Part shown: one piece after another, positions 13,401-25,857 of the stretch
Layout: each line of letters starts with the position of its first letter
How positions within the stretch are numbered: position 1 is the stretch's first letter
Notes under the pieces: model-generated
Seen by the model: the letters and a program-made list of their open reading frames with translations, nothing else
What the model was told of the DNA's origin: nothing
Database searches by the model: none
Position numbers and translations under genes: made by a program
NCBI GenBank assembly: GCA_964020155.1
Contig: OZ026566.1
Location: 3,769,014 to 3,833,013 of the forward strand
Direction: 5' to 3'
DNA: 64,000 bases
Origin: Chondrilla cf. caribensis
Lineage: Eukaryota > Porifera > Demospongiae > Chondrillida > Chondrillidae

Positions 13401-15423
13401 TGTTCTGATCCACTTGCCGAATACAACTACATCTTCAAGCAATGTGTGTGTGATTCAACATCTGTGCTTTCCAGTTCTGATGGCAAGTGTGTCTGTTCTG
13501 ACCCACTGGCTGTGTTTAACTCCACTACACAGACCTGTGTGTGTGATCAGTCTTCAGAATACTCTGACTTGGAGGGTAAATGTGTGTGCTCTGACCCTGT
13601 TGCTGTCTTCAGCACCACAGAAGAAGTTTGTGTGTGTATTGATGGATCCCATGAATCAGAGGGAAGGTGTATTTGTTCCGATCCGCTTGCTGAGTTTAGT
13701 GATACTTTACAACAATGTGTGTGTGATTCAACATCTGTGTTTTCCAGTTCTGATAGCAAGTGTGTATGTGCTGATCCACTAGCTGTGTTTAACTCCACTA
13801 CACAGACCTGTGTGTGTGATCAGTCTTCAATATACTCTGACTTGGAGGGTAAATGTGTGTGCTCTGATCCTCTTGCTGTCCTTAACAGCACAGAAGGAGG
13901 TTGCGTTTGTGTTGATGGATCCCAAGAATTGGATGGAAAGTGTATTTGTTCTGATCCACTGTCTGAATTCAATGAAACTTCAAAACGATGTATGTGTGAT
14001 TCAACATCACATTTTTCATTCTCTGAGGACAAGTGTGTCTGTTCTGACCCACTGGCTGTGTTTAACTCCACTACACAGACCTGTGTGTGTGGTCAGTCTT
14101 CAGTATACTCTGACTTGGAGGGTAAATGTGTGTGTTCTGACCCTGTTGCTGTCTTCAACATTACTGAAGGAGAATGTATGTGCGTTGATGGATATCACTA
14201 TAGTGAGGAGAGTGGGCGTTGTGTTTGTGAAGAGAACAAAATAGCCATCAATGATACATGTATTTGTGAGGCCAACCTTATCGAATCTGATAACGGAAGT
14301 TGTATGTGCGGCAGTGGATTCCGTTATAGCGAGGAGAGTGGGCGTTGTGTTTGTGAAGAGAACAAAATAGCAATCAATAATACCTGTATGTGTGAGGCCA
14401 ATCTTATCGAATCTGCTAATGGAAGTTGTGTGTGCAGCAGTGGATTCCACTATAACAAAGAGAGTGGGCGTTGTGTTTGTGAAGAGAACAAAATAGCAAT
14501 CAATGGCACCTGTATTTGTAAGGCCAATTTCATCGAATCTCATAATGGAAGTTGTGTGTGCGGCAGTGGATTCCGTTATAGCGAGGAGAGTGGGCGTTGT
14601 GTTTGTGAAGAGAACAGAACAGCCATCAATGATACATGTATTTGTAAGGCCAACCTTATCGAATCTGATTACGGAAGTTGTGTGTGCGGCAGTGGATTCC
14701 GTTATAGCGAGGATAGTGGGCGTTGTGTTTGTGAAGAGAACAGAACAGCCATCAATGATACATGTATTTGTAAGGCCAATCTTATCGAATCTGATAACGG
14801 AAGTTGTGTGTGTAGCAGTGGATTCCGTTATAGCGAGGATAGTGGGCGTTGTGTTTGTGAAGAGAACAGAACAGCAATCAATGGCACCTGTATTTGTAAG
14901 GCCAATCTTATCGAATCTGATAATGGAAGTTGTATGTGTGGCAGTGGATTCCGTTATAGCGAGGATAGTGGGCGTTGTGTTTGTGAAGAGAACAAAATAG
15001 CAGCCAATGAAATCTGTATTTGTAAGGCTAATCTCATTGAATCAGGTAACGGGAGCTGTGTGTGTCATTCTTCAATGGAGCTCTCTCTAGCTGGTGACAT
15101 GTGTGTCTGTCTACCTGGTAGAGAGTACAATTCTTCTTCTAATGTTTGTAACTGCATCCCATATGCTGAGGAGACTGGTGACAGGGGTGATTGTGTCTGT
15201 CGGTCATATCTTTTGAGGAATTTGGTTGAGAATGCTTGTGTGTGTATTGATAATGCTGTAGAGATGGGTGAGGAGTGTAGTTGTGTAGGAAAGAGAATGT
15301 ACAATATGGACACTGGCCAATGTGAATGTCTCCCCTGGTATAAGGATAATTCAACTTCAGGAATGTGTGTTATCAACAGTGATCTAACTTACAGAGAAAT
15401 TCTGGCCCTTGTGAGTATGTCAG

Positions 15424-15472
<49 letters not shown>

Positions 15473-15719
15473 CTATATGTGTTTATGTGTGTTTTTATGT
15501 GTGTAACAAGTGTGGTAACTTTTATTTGTTTACAGGTGGAAGGAATAAGTCTGCCTTCCTCCTCTGTGATTGAAGATGTTGCTGAAATCTTCACTGAACA
15601 AGTTTCAGTTGAAGATGAGTTGAATTCCCACATCCTCTCCAATTTACTGACTTTCATTAACAGTGCTGCAAGTATGCTGGCTAGCCTGGAACCAAATGAG
15701 GACTTTTATGAAGCAGCAC

Positions 15720-15777
<58 letters not shown>

Positions 15778-18700
15778 AATGTTGGTTATATGTTTTTAGT
15801 GTGTACATGCCTTCATGCTGTTTTTACATATTCTGTCAGATTATCCACTCTATAATCTTATGTATTCACTAGGCTGTGGTCAACCTCACCTGTCATTTGC
15901 TAGCAGATGAAGTCTTCTCAACTTGGCATGAGCTAAGTGAAGGAGAGGTTGTGTCAAGGGTTTCTCAAATTTTTGTCTCTTTGGACATGATCGCCTCATC
16001 ATTGGCTGACTATGCTAATGCCTCTGGACTGGACATAGCAACCATTGACACTGACTGCATATGTATGTGAGACCATTTAGCAACTTCTGTGGGACGCTAT
16101 CGGGTAGTTGGCTTAACAATGATTATGTACATACATTGCATGTTTTTCACGTAGATATCCGTGTTGTGATTCCAAACTCCAACAACACTGAGCTCTGGCG
16201 CACATTCTCCAGTAGTGAACTGAGTGGAAGCAACACCACCGCCAGCAGCATCACTCTATCCGACTCCCTGGTACCCCCCAATGATACAGATTGTGCTATC
16301 ATCTCAGGAGCCATCAAGGGAATCAATCACATTTACCGTAGGGTCAAAATTACAGTGGACAATTCTACCTCCCAACCCTTTGAATCTCCACCCGCCAAAC
16401 TGTCTGGTCTCTGGTATGTGTGGTTTGTGTACATCACATGTGTGCTGTGTGTTGTGTGTTATGCGTATTGTTTGTGTTTCATATTAATTGTTGGACAAGA
16501 TTGTTTTCTGTTTGGTATTTTATGTGTGAATTGTACTGCATGATATTAGTGTGCTGTGTACCTGAAGAAGTTTATTTGTATGGTTTATAGATCTGTGTTT
16601 GTTTACATAGTAATTCTATTTGCAATTAGGTATTATAATTGAACTTCCTGTATTCTGTGTGTGTACGTGTGTATATGTTTGTGTTCACTGTCATGTACAT
16701 TTTCAGTTCATTTTTATAATTGGACTTCCTGTATTCTGTGTGTTCATGTAGCCCAGCTGATGTACCAGTGGAGACAGAACCAGAGGTTAACAGTGTTGTC
16801 ATCACCACTACCTTGAGTGCAGGGTGTTCTGCTAATACCAGTTACCTTCCTGATGCAGTCAACATATCGCTTTACCACGAGGTACTCAATTCATGGATGT
16901 ACTATAGATGCCTACATAATATGGTACCAGCTGAATAGTCTGCCTTAGGGGTGAACCACTGGGTGCAACGTTATTGTAATAATTTGAGTGTGAATGAACA
17001 AAATAGGCTTCTCAGCACATGTAAATGAGATATGGTGTACGTATAATATACGTACTGATGTTCATAATTATGTATGTCTTCTCTACTCTCTGTAGAACTC
17101 CAATTTGCAGAATCCTGTGTGTGTATCAGACAGCATACAGGGGTGCGTACTATACATGCAATAATCTGTATAGATGTAGAGTATGTATTATGATCTGGGT
17201 GAATATAGACACTGAACTGTACTGTGTGTGTGGATATGTACATTAGTACTGTTGGCTATGTGTATGTACTGTACAAATATATGGTATGCAGTGTACATGT
17301 GGTGTTGTAGGGTTTGCATGTATGAGCAGACCATACCCCTCCAATATACATGCATGTATGTACGTACGTATGTGTGTGTTCTATTTGTTATGCACAGAAG
17401 TGACCGCAGCCTCTGGAACAGTGAGGGGTGCATGGTGATAGAGTCCAATTCAACCCACACCCTATGCTCCTGCTCTCACCTCACCAATTTTGCTGTTCTT
17501 CTTTATCCACAGCCAGTCACAGTGAGTGCGCTGTGGTGTTATGAACTACACATGCAGTAATGTCTACTGTACAAGTTGTGAGCATAAATACATGGTTTTT
17601 ACTTCATTGGTGTCTTTCTTTGTGTGGTGTACTCTCCAGGAGAACTTCAAAGCTTTGAGCATAGCCACAAAATGTGGATTAAGCCTGTCAATTATTTGTC
17701 TCTTGGCAACTGTCATTATCCTCTTTGTTGTCAAGTGAGTTCAAACACTCATAGTTTGTGTAAAGTAGATTCCACTCAAGTAACACCTATAGCTATTCTA
17801 CAATAGCTTGTCATATTTTGTTTTAAAGACTGAGTCCATTAGCTTTGCTCCCCTCAAATGTTTAGGGTGAAGTCGGAACTACCCAAAGTCCACCGACAGC
17901 TAGCTCTGTCCCTTCTTCTAACGGAGGTTGTGTTTCTGATTGGAGTTGATCGTCAGGCTGTCCCCTCCCCGGATGGACTGTGCACCACGTTTGCTGCTCT
18001 TCTACACTACCTCCTACTGGTCACCTTTGCCTGGATGCTCATAGAAGGAGTGCACATGTTTGTTAAGCTGGTTCTGGCGTACTACTCAAAGAAGATCTAC
18101 ATTGTATATTACTTCTTGGCCTGGGGAATTCCCATCATCATAGTGGCTGTATCACTTGGTGCAAATTTCTGTGTGTATGGAAGTACTGCATAGTAAGTGA
18201 TTGTGTGCATGTGTATGTGTGTTGTGTATGTTTACACATCCTGTACATGTTTGTGGGTGTGTATTATTGTTTATTATATTAGTAGTTTGTGTGTGGTGTT
18301 GCCATTTTATACTAGTACACTATATTGCCATAGTTGGAACATCGCTCATCTCTCACTCTTCCATTAGTTGCTGGATATCAGGTCCGAACTCTACAGGAAC
18401 CTTGTGGGGAGCAGTGCTTGCTCCTATTCTGGTAGTTCTCCTGGTGAGTGGGACAGAAATCTTACCACAATCTTGCCCAGTAGTGGTAGTGTGTACATTC
18501 TGGGTTGGAGCTCAATTTCAATCTCCTGTTGTGTTATGTAGCCATCTAGACCTTCCATCCTCCTCACATGCGCATACATACATTCCAGCATGCATGTAGT
18601 CTGCTAGGAAATCTACGTTCTTTCTCAGTATTTGTGGCAGGTGCATGTGTTATGTATTATTGGTGTGCCATACATGTATTCCCCTATACATGCATTCCCC

Positions 18701-20281
18701 CATACATGCGTTCCCCCATACATACATTCCCATGGTACATATGTTCACCTGTTCATGTACAGGTGAACTCAGTCATGTTGATCATTGTCACTGGAATAGT
18801 GATCAAAGCAAAAAGACGGAACTCCACAAAGAATAAGAATACAACTGTAGTGCTGTGAGTTGGGACTTATCTGTAGTTCTTGGAAGTGAAGCTTTGTCCC
18901 ATCATATTATGTGCATATGTACATATACAGGGTTGATCAATGTGTTTTATAGTTGTTGTCATTCTGTTGTTGTTGTTGTTGTTTATTCCCTGTTGTTGTC
19001 CCTCTACTCCATCTTGACAGGGCCTCTCTCCGAACTGCCATCATTCTGTTCCCATTCCTCGGGCTGGGATGGACCCTGGGGTTCTTCATCTTTGGAGAGA
19101 ACCTGGACTACATCCAGGCTATAGAGTGGATCTTCTTTGTGGTGGTTACCCTGCAAGGGATACTCATCTTTGTTCTCAATTGTCTGGTCAACACTGAGGT
19201 TAGACGTCTGTATACTAAATTGTATGTGAATATACTGTATGTATGCACATGTACCGTGTATGTATGCATGTATTTCTCACAAATGTCATTCTGCTTCCAA
19301 CTCGCCTTTCACCTTTAAATTCACATTCCAACAACAGTAACTATCAAATGTGCAAATGTGGGAGTTGAGTGGAGAACTGAATGACATTTGTGAAAATCAT
19401 CATAGGAGAGATTGTATCTGTCTTTTTGTATAATATTATACATCTTTGATAGTACTCGCATTGTGATGTACACAGGTACGGACTGCTCTGTTGAAGATAT
19501 GCAGGAGGAAAAAGCCTGACCACCCACAGTCCAGCACTGTGAGTGGGAAAACCGATGCTGGTAGTTACACATTTTTGAATGTAATGTGGAGTAAATCCTT
19601 GGGAAGCCTAGCAAAATCCAACGATACGGCCAAATTGCCACTTGAAGTGAGTATTTGTTATACATTACAGTCTGCCTGACATGCATTCTTGCTGTTTAGG
19701 ATTTTTGTCTAAGTTCTTGTGATTAGGTACATACATACAATAGAGTTTTGCAATCAATCAGCCATTTTAGTATTTCCATGGAAACATGTATGTGTTACAA
19801 TAGAGCAATTATTATTCCACAGGTAAATGAAGAAACAGAATTTACAATAACGGAACATGAAGTGGTAATACCAGTGGAGATGTCTGGTAAGTTTGTAATG
19901 TCTTCTGTATGCATGTGTATGCATGTTCCAAGCTGATGTATACAACTTGCTGTGTCCTTATTCAAACAATCAATCCAACTGAATTCCTGAGAAGGAACTC
20001 AATACTCAACACGCTTGTCACATTAATTATAACATGCACATCCACAGGATTGGATTGCAAAGGGATTCACTCTGTAATGTTGGATTGTCAAAGGGTCGCT
20101 GTATATTGTGTTGGATTATCAAATGTCCTCCCCCCAACATGCAGGAATCAAGGATCAAGATGAAGTCAGCAGTGTACACCATGACTCTGTTGAGAATCAA
20201 TCCCTACCAATTAGCACTCTGAAAGAAGGTTTTTCTCCTTCACAATACTACGAGATCAACGTAATGGACAGGCTCGTGTGA
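9875..20281 (+). CDS. Adhesion GPCR with LRR, LRRCT, EGF and Cys-x-Cys repeats, copy 2 (complete)
   Basis: Twenty-one exons: 9875-10104, 10241-10318, 10515-10586, 10892-10975, 11045-11122, 11195-11364, 12142-15410, 15536-15721, 15873-16062, 16155-16413, 16752-16881, 17096-17142, 17398-17521, 17640-17734, 17866-18192, 18368-18443, 18763-18854, 19021-19198, 19476-19646, 19823-19886 and 20145-20281. They sum to 6,057 nt (2,018 residues). The ATG at 9875 opens a hydrophobic signal peptide ([13 protein letters not shown]). Four LRR exons of 72 to 84 bp share one intron phase, followed by an LRRCT-like cap, an EGF, a cbEGF (DFNEC), 19 DPLA modules and six 42-residue repeats. GAIN spans about residues 1328-1626, with the GPS cut HL/T near 1626/1627, then 7TM and a tail. 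Intron 11,365-12,141 holds two MITEs. Role by family: autoproteolysed surface adhesion receptor; the ligand and G protein are unknown. LRR plus EGF in one aGPCR is an unusual combination. Confidence 0.92.
10406..10472. repeat. (CA)n microsatellite in an LRR intron of copy 2
   Basis: About 33 uninterrupted CA units upstream of the acceptor of exon 10515-10586. Copy 3 has a longer CA tract at the same place (21,281-21,385). Confidence 0.95.
11415..11568. mobile_element. MITE family 1, copy A (shortened)
   Basis: Begins TACCGTATAGTGGGAAATTT and ends with the complementary AAATTTCTCCTCTATACAGTA. The interior shares GGATGCTGGCCACAGTCACG and a CGCCTAATTCACGGAT segment with copies at 11,891 and 59,111. 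It lacks about 50 bp of the left interior present in copy B. Non-coding; lies in intron 11,365-12,141 of receptor copy 2. Confidence 0.85.
11891..12097. mobile_element. MITE family 1, copy B
   Basis: The left end TACGGTATAGTGGGAAATTT and the reverse complement of the right end match over about 34 bp, including a TTTTCGTGGGACA core. Interior GGATGCTGGCCACAGTCAC is shared with copies A and C. Same orientation as copy A, 320 bp downstream in the same intron. Confidence 0.9.
14215..15070 (+). repeat. Coding 126-bp tandem repeat in receptor copy 2
   Basis: Six full 42-residue units and one partial unit, the same family as in copy 1 but a different number. The variants EENKIAIN and EENRTAIN alternate in blocks, which suggests unequal exchange among units. 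Confidence 0.9.
15722..15772. repeat. (GT)n microsatellite containing a splice donor, copy 2
   Basis: Exon 15536-15721 ends in GCACAG and the following GT run of about 25 units supplies the donor. The frame resumes at 15873 (AVVNL). Confidence 0.85.
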
Positions 20282-20601
20282 AAAGCATTTTTTTCTGATT
20301 TTTCAAGTGAACTTGTCAACCCAAGCACTGTACAATTTTGCACAGTATACTAGATATAAACAATGTTTATAAAACATCACTAACAGTCCAGTATTAAGGT
20401 TGTAGTGGATATTTTGGAGAAATAATAAATTTTGATTCAAATTCTTATTATCTAGCTTATAATTTACAAAAATCTTGTGTACAATTACGTACTGTATTTC
20501 CTACCCGACGATAATGTCATTCGATTGGACCAAATGTGATCTGGCTACGCGAGACTACACACTGTATCTCGTATGTCTTGCTACTGAAGGGTGGGGTCAA
20601 G
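20282..20601. other. Intergenic spacer between receptor copies 2 and 3
   Basis: A 320-bp spacer with the AT-rich 3' UTR of copy 2 and the 5' region of copy 3. An AATAAA hexamer near 20,423 could be a polyadenylation signal. Nothing else recognised. Confidence 0.65.
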
Positions 20602-21316
20602 ATGGCGGTCATGTTTGGTCCAGCAGGATCGTTGGTGAGGTGGAAGCTTTTCCTCCTGTTAGCGGCATGTACTTTATGGAGACTTTGCGTATCGAACTGC
20701 TCTTCTACACGGCTCCAATCTTCAGAGGGTATAAGGTATTTTATCTCGTGCTCAGTCCTCAATTTGTCTGAATTGAAAAGGAGTCCAGCTTCCGTTTTGA
20801 ATAACATTCAACCTTCTGCTGTATTGCATATGTAAGTTATCTTTCATCGAACAGTTTCTATGTTCAGTGATTCTGCTTCGAACACTGTACCTTGATTTTA
20901 GAAGCGTGTGTATGCGCGCAGTAAGCACCAAGTGTAACGGTTATACGGCTTCCTTGTTATCGCTAATGAATTATAATTGTTTATTTCGCTCCTATTTTCC
21001 AAAGGGTGATTTACAATGTTGACGGCTCGGATGTTGCAGTAGAGGCTGGAACGTTTACAAACTTCACCGAACTGACTGTACTGTACGTTTTCCTTCACTC
21101 ATACACGCAGATTAATACACACGCAAATGCACCCTTTTTCGGGTAGGATTAAACACTAATCCACATAGATGTTCACACGAATGTATACATTTATGAGCAT
21201 AACCCCCTATGCTTTGCAACACACTTGCACACATCCACTTGCTCACGTCCACCTACACACCCACTTACTCTCCGTTTGTACAGATACACACACACACACG
21301 TACACACACATGTGCG

Positions 21317-21386
<70 letters not shown>

Positions 21387-24300
21387 ATTTGTTTATTATC
21401 ACATTTGTGTTTACATTGCAGACAAATATATGCCTCTGGCGTTACATCATTGCAGGATGGTGCATTTTCCGGACTGGCTAATTTGAACCAACTGTAAGTA
21501 TTCCACACAATAGTTATCATTTTTCAGCTGTATGCAAGCATAACTAGGTCAGTATAGTAATAGTCTAGTGTAGCCAGATCTTCAGTTTCTTAGTAGCCAT
21601 TTTAATCATGCTCCACTTGATGCTAGCATTTTGGATCTGGCTACTGTAGACCAGTGTATTCCTGTTGTGTGTAGTGTTGTCACTATTGCATGTACTGTAC
21701 TTCTACCATGAACCCTTACAGCTCATCCATTGTGTATTGTGTCGTGTGTACATCTTGCCTACTTGCAGTATCCTGAATAATGTCAGGTTGTCAGTACTCT
21801 CGATGGGGCCATTCAGGACATTAAGTGGCAACCAAATGTCCTTGTAAGTGTAAATTAGGACTCTACAATGGTTTCACTAAAATACGTATTGAAAGGATTA
21901 CAATTATGCTAAAATAACTCATGCTTGCCATACTGAATGTCATCCCATAACAATTGGAGCACATATAATTTACAGGAGTGAGCAAACTAACTAGCCCAAT
22001 ACTGTGGCTTCTGGGGCATAGCAGTCTCAAAAGTCCCTACCCATGCACTAACTTGCCAGGGAGCCAAGTCCGATATGTTCAGGTCATCTGACAATAATTT
22101 TTCAGTGTTTGGTTATTGAATAGGGGTACCTTCATGTCCTCCTCATGTGAATTATTGTATCAAAGTATGTACACTTACGTACATCAAAGATTAGGTGCAA
22201 GAGGGCCAATATAGTGGCTCCTACAATCAGCCCTAATAAACAATACTGTACAACTTAATATTGTCCAACGCTTCTTTAACAGTATTATGATGCATGCTCT
22301 GGTTTGCAGTGTCAAAGATATATGTGTAGCGGCTATTTCTGTTTCAACTAGGCTATATTTCTGATTTTGGATCATGGAAATGATTTGTGCTATCCAGTAC
22401 TTCATATTATCCACTTTTGTGTTATCTTGAGACGCTTTTGTACATAAACATAGCTCAACAGTAGGACCTTTTGACCCTTGATACTAAGTGACGTTGTGAA
22501 CTATGCATTTTTGTTCATGTTCAACCATATAAATGAGTAATGGATGGTGTTGTTTCTCACTTACATATTATAGAGATTTCCGGAATGACATGAACTATCC
22601 AATAGCTTTCAATAGAGATTTGGAACCCTTCTTCCGAGAAATTTCACAGTTGTGAGTCGAGCCAGTTTAACTGCCAGTTCATCATTGCTGAAACTCACTT
22701 TGCTTATTTCTCATGTGTGCAGGACTATATCTGTTTTTGCAGTGTGCGATTGTCATTTTGCGTGGTTTAAGGACTTTTTCAACAATACTGCACATAGCGT
22801 TTGCGATGTTACATGTTCAAGCTCTCAGACATCCATCGACGGCGTCTGTTTAGATCATGTAACACGTCAAAGCATCACCAGCACTTGTCCAGGTACGTAC
22901 CTACTGAGTGTTCAACGCCAACTGTACTGTCAGTGTGTGTTCATACACTTGTCCTGTGAATCTATCAAGGCTTACATATGTACTTATTACCCATGGATGT
23001 ATTGGGTTTGTCTCATTTGCCCTTCAGAAATTTGTACTACTGCTCTGAACGACTGTGGAGAGAATAGTGATTGTGTTGCTTCATCGAACAACTTCACTTG
23101 TGTGTGTCATGAGGGTTTTGTGGAAAACAGCAATTCGGTCTGTGTGGACATCAATGAGTGTGTGAATAACGCAGATCTGTGTTCCCAGGTTGAGCGGTGT
23201 GTGAACACACATGGGAACTACACCTGTGAACCTATTGTGTGTCCTTCTCTTGAAACAGTCAGCAACAGAACATGTGTCTGTGTGAATGATCTGGTCAGGA
23301 ATGTAACTTCTGGTGAATGTGTGTGTCCGAGTGATGATCTCACGTACAATGCAACAGAAGAGGCTTGTGTTTGTATTGACCCCTTAGCTGTGTTTAACAC
23401 TTCACTCGGAAGCTGTGTCTGTGATCCAACATCTACCTATTCCATTTCAGAGGGAAGGTGTATTTGTTCTGATCCACTCGCTGTGTTGAATGACACTTTG
23501 AGACGATGTGTGTGTGACTCTACATCTGTGTTCTCTGTGTCGGAGGACAAGTGTGTTTGTGCTGACCCACTGGCTGTGTTTAACTCCACTACACAGACCT
23601 GTGTGTGTGTTCAGTCTTCAGAATACTCTGACTTGGAAGGAAAGTGCGTGTGTTCCGACCCTCTTGCTGTCTTCAACAGTACTGAAGGAAGATGTGTATG
23701 TGGGAATAGATCCCATGAATCAGGTGGAAAGTGTATTTGTTCTGACCCTCTCGCTATATTCAGCACCATAGAAGGACGTTGTGTGTGTGTTGATGGATCC
23801 CACGAATCAGAGGGAAGATGTATTTGTTCTGATCCACTTGCTGTGTACAATGACACTTTGAGACGATGTGTGTGCGATTCAACCTCAACTTATTCACACT
23901 CTGATGACAAGTGTGTGTGTGCTGACCCATTGGCTGTGTTTAACTCCACTACACAGACCTGTGTGTGTGATCAGTCTTCAGTATACTCTGATTTGGAGGG
24001 TAAATGTGTGTGTTCGGACCCACTTGCTGTCTTCAACACCACAGAGGAAGCTTGTGTTTGTAAGGCCAACCTCATCAAATCTGGTGACAGTTGTGTGTGC
24101 CCCACTTTCATGGAGCTGTCTCCAACTGGCGACATGTGTGTCTGTCTACCTGGTAGAGAGTACAATTCTTCCTCTAATGTTTGTAACTGCATCCCATATG
24201 CTGAGGAGACTGGTGACACGGGTGATTGTGTTTGTCGGTCATATCTTTTGAGGAATTTGGTTAAGAATGCTTGTGTGTGTATTGATAATGCTGTAGAGAT

Positions 24301-24495
24301 GGGTGAGAATGCTTGTGTGTGTGTTAATAATACTGTAGAGATGGGTGAGAACTGTAGTTGTGTGGAGAAAAGATTGTACAATATGGACACGGGCCAATGT
24401 GAATGCCATCCTCTGTATGGAGAGGACCCAACTTCAGGAATGTGTACTATTGACAATGATCTATCTTATGAAGGTGTTTTGGATGCAGTGAGTAT

Positions 24496-24563
<68 letters not shown>

Positions 24564-24913
24564 CTACTGACTCACTTGTAATTACAAAGCATGCCATATT
24601 TACATCATACATATGTGTTGTATGTATCTACTGTGGCTACTCACATGATTATTAGACTAAGTGTGTTGTTATGAGAAAACAAATACTTTTTGTGTTTGTT
24701 TGTAGTTGAATTTGGAAGAGAGTCCACTTTCTACTATTTTGATTGAGGATGCTGTTGAAATCTTGACTGAACTGATCGATGAAGACTTGAATTCCAACAA
24801 CCTAACCAATTTGCTGACTTTCATTACCATTTCTGCTGTTGGGTTGGTTGATCTGGAGCCTAACGAGGACCTCTATAATGCAACACAAGTGTGTGTATGT
24901 GTGTGTGTATGTG

Positions 24914-25000
<87 letters not shown>

Positions 25001-25001
25001 A

Positions 25002-25070
<69 letters not shown>

Positions 25071-25794
25071 ATGTGTGTGTATGTGTGCATACATAGGTTG
25101 TATATTATGTTTGAAAGTGTATGTATTGAGATTCTGCTGGCTTTGACTTATCTCAATGCTCAACTAGGCTGTGGTCAACCTCACAAGTCATTTGCTAGCA
25201 GATGAAGTCTCATCAGTGTGGGATGAACTAAGTGAAGGAGAGGTTGTGTCGAGGATTTCTGAAATCTTCAACTCTTTGGACATGATTGCTTTGGCTTTGA
25301 CTAACTACGCCAATGCGACTGGACAGGGCAGAGCATCCATCAACACTGAAAACATACGTAAGTGGAGCCATTGATAAGTTCCGTGGGACCCCTTGTAATG
25401 TTTGATGTAGCTTTGTTGAAATATTCGATGAACCTCTCTCTCTCTCTCCAGCATTGACTATGTGCACGCTTGTGACACATTGTGTTTTTCGACCCATAGA
25501 TATTCGTGTTGTGATTGCAAGTTCAAACAGCACCGAACATTGGCGTATGTTTTCAAGCAATGAACTGAGTGGAAGTAGTAGTACAGCCAGCAGCATCATC
25601 CTGCCTGACTCTCTGGTGTCCCCCAATGATACAGGTTGTGCTATCATCTCAGGAGCCATCAAGGGGATAAATCGTATTTATCGCAACATCAAAGCTACAG
25701 AAGAGAATTCTACCTCCAAGTCTTCTGAAGCTTCACCCACTAAGCTGTCTGGACTCTGGTATGTATGGTTCTCTCTCTCTGTGTGTGTGCGTGC

Positions 25795-25857
<63 letters not shown>

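Noticed and set aside
24860..25205. Poly(Cys-Val) and poly(His-Thr) ORFs in GT/CA tracts, here and at about 37,560, 51,000, 62,500 and 63,000
   Set aside because: Translations of simple dinucleotide repeats.
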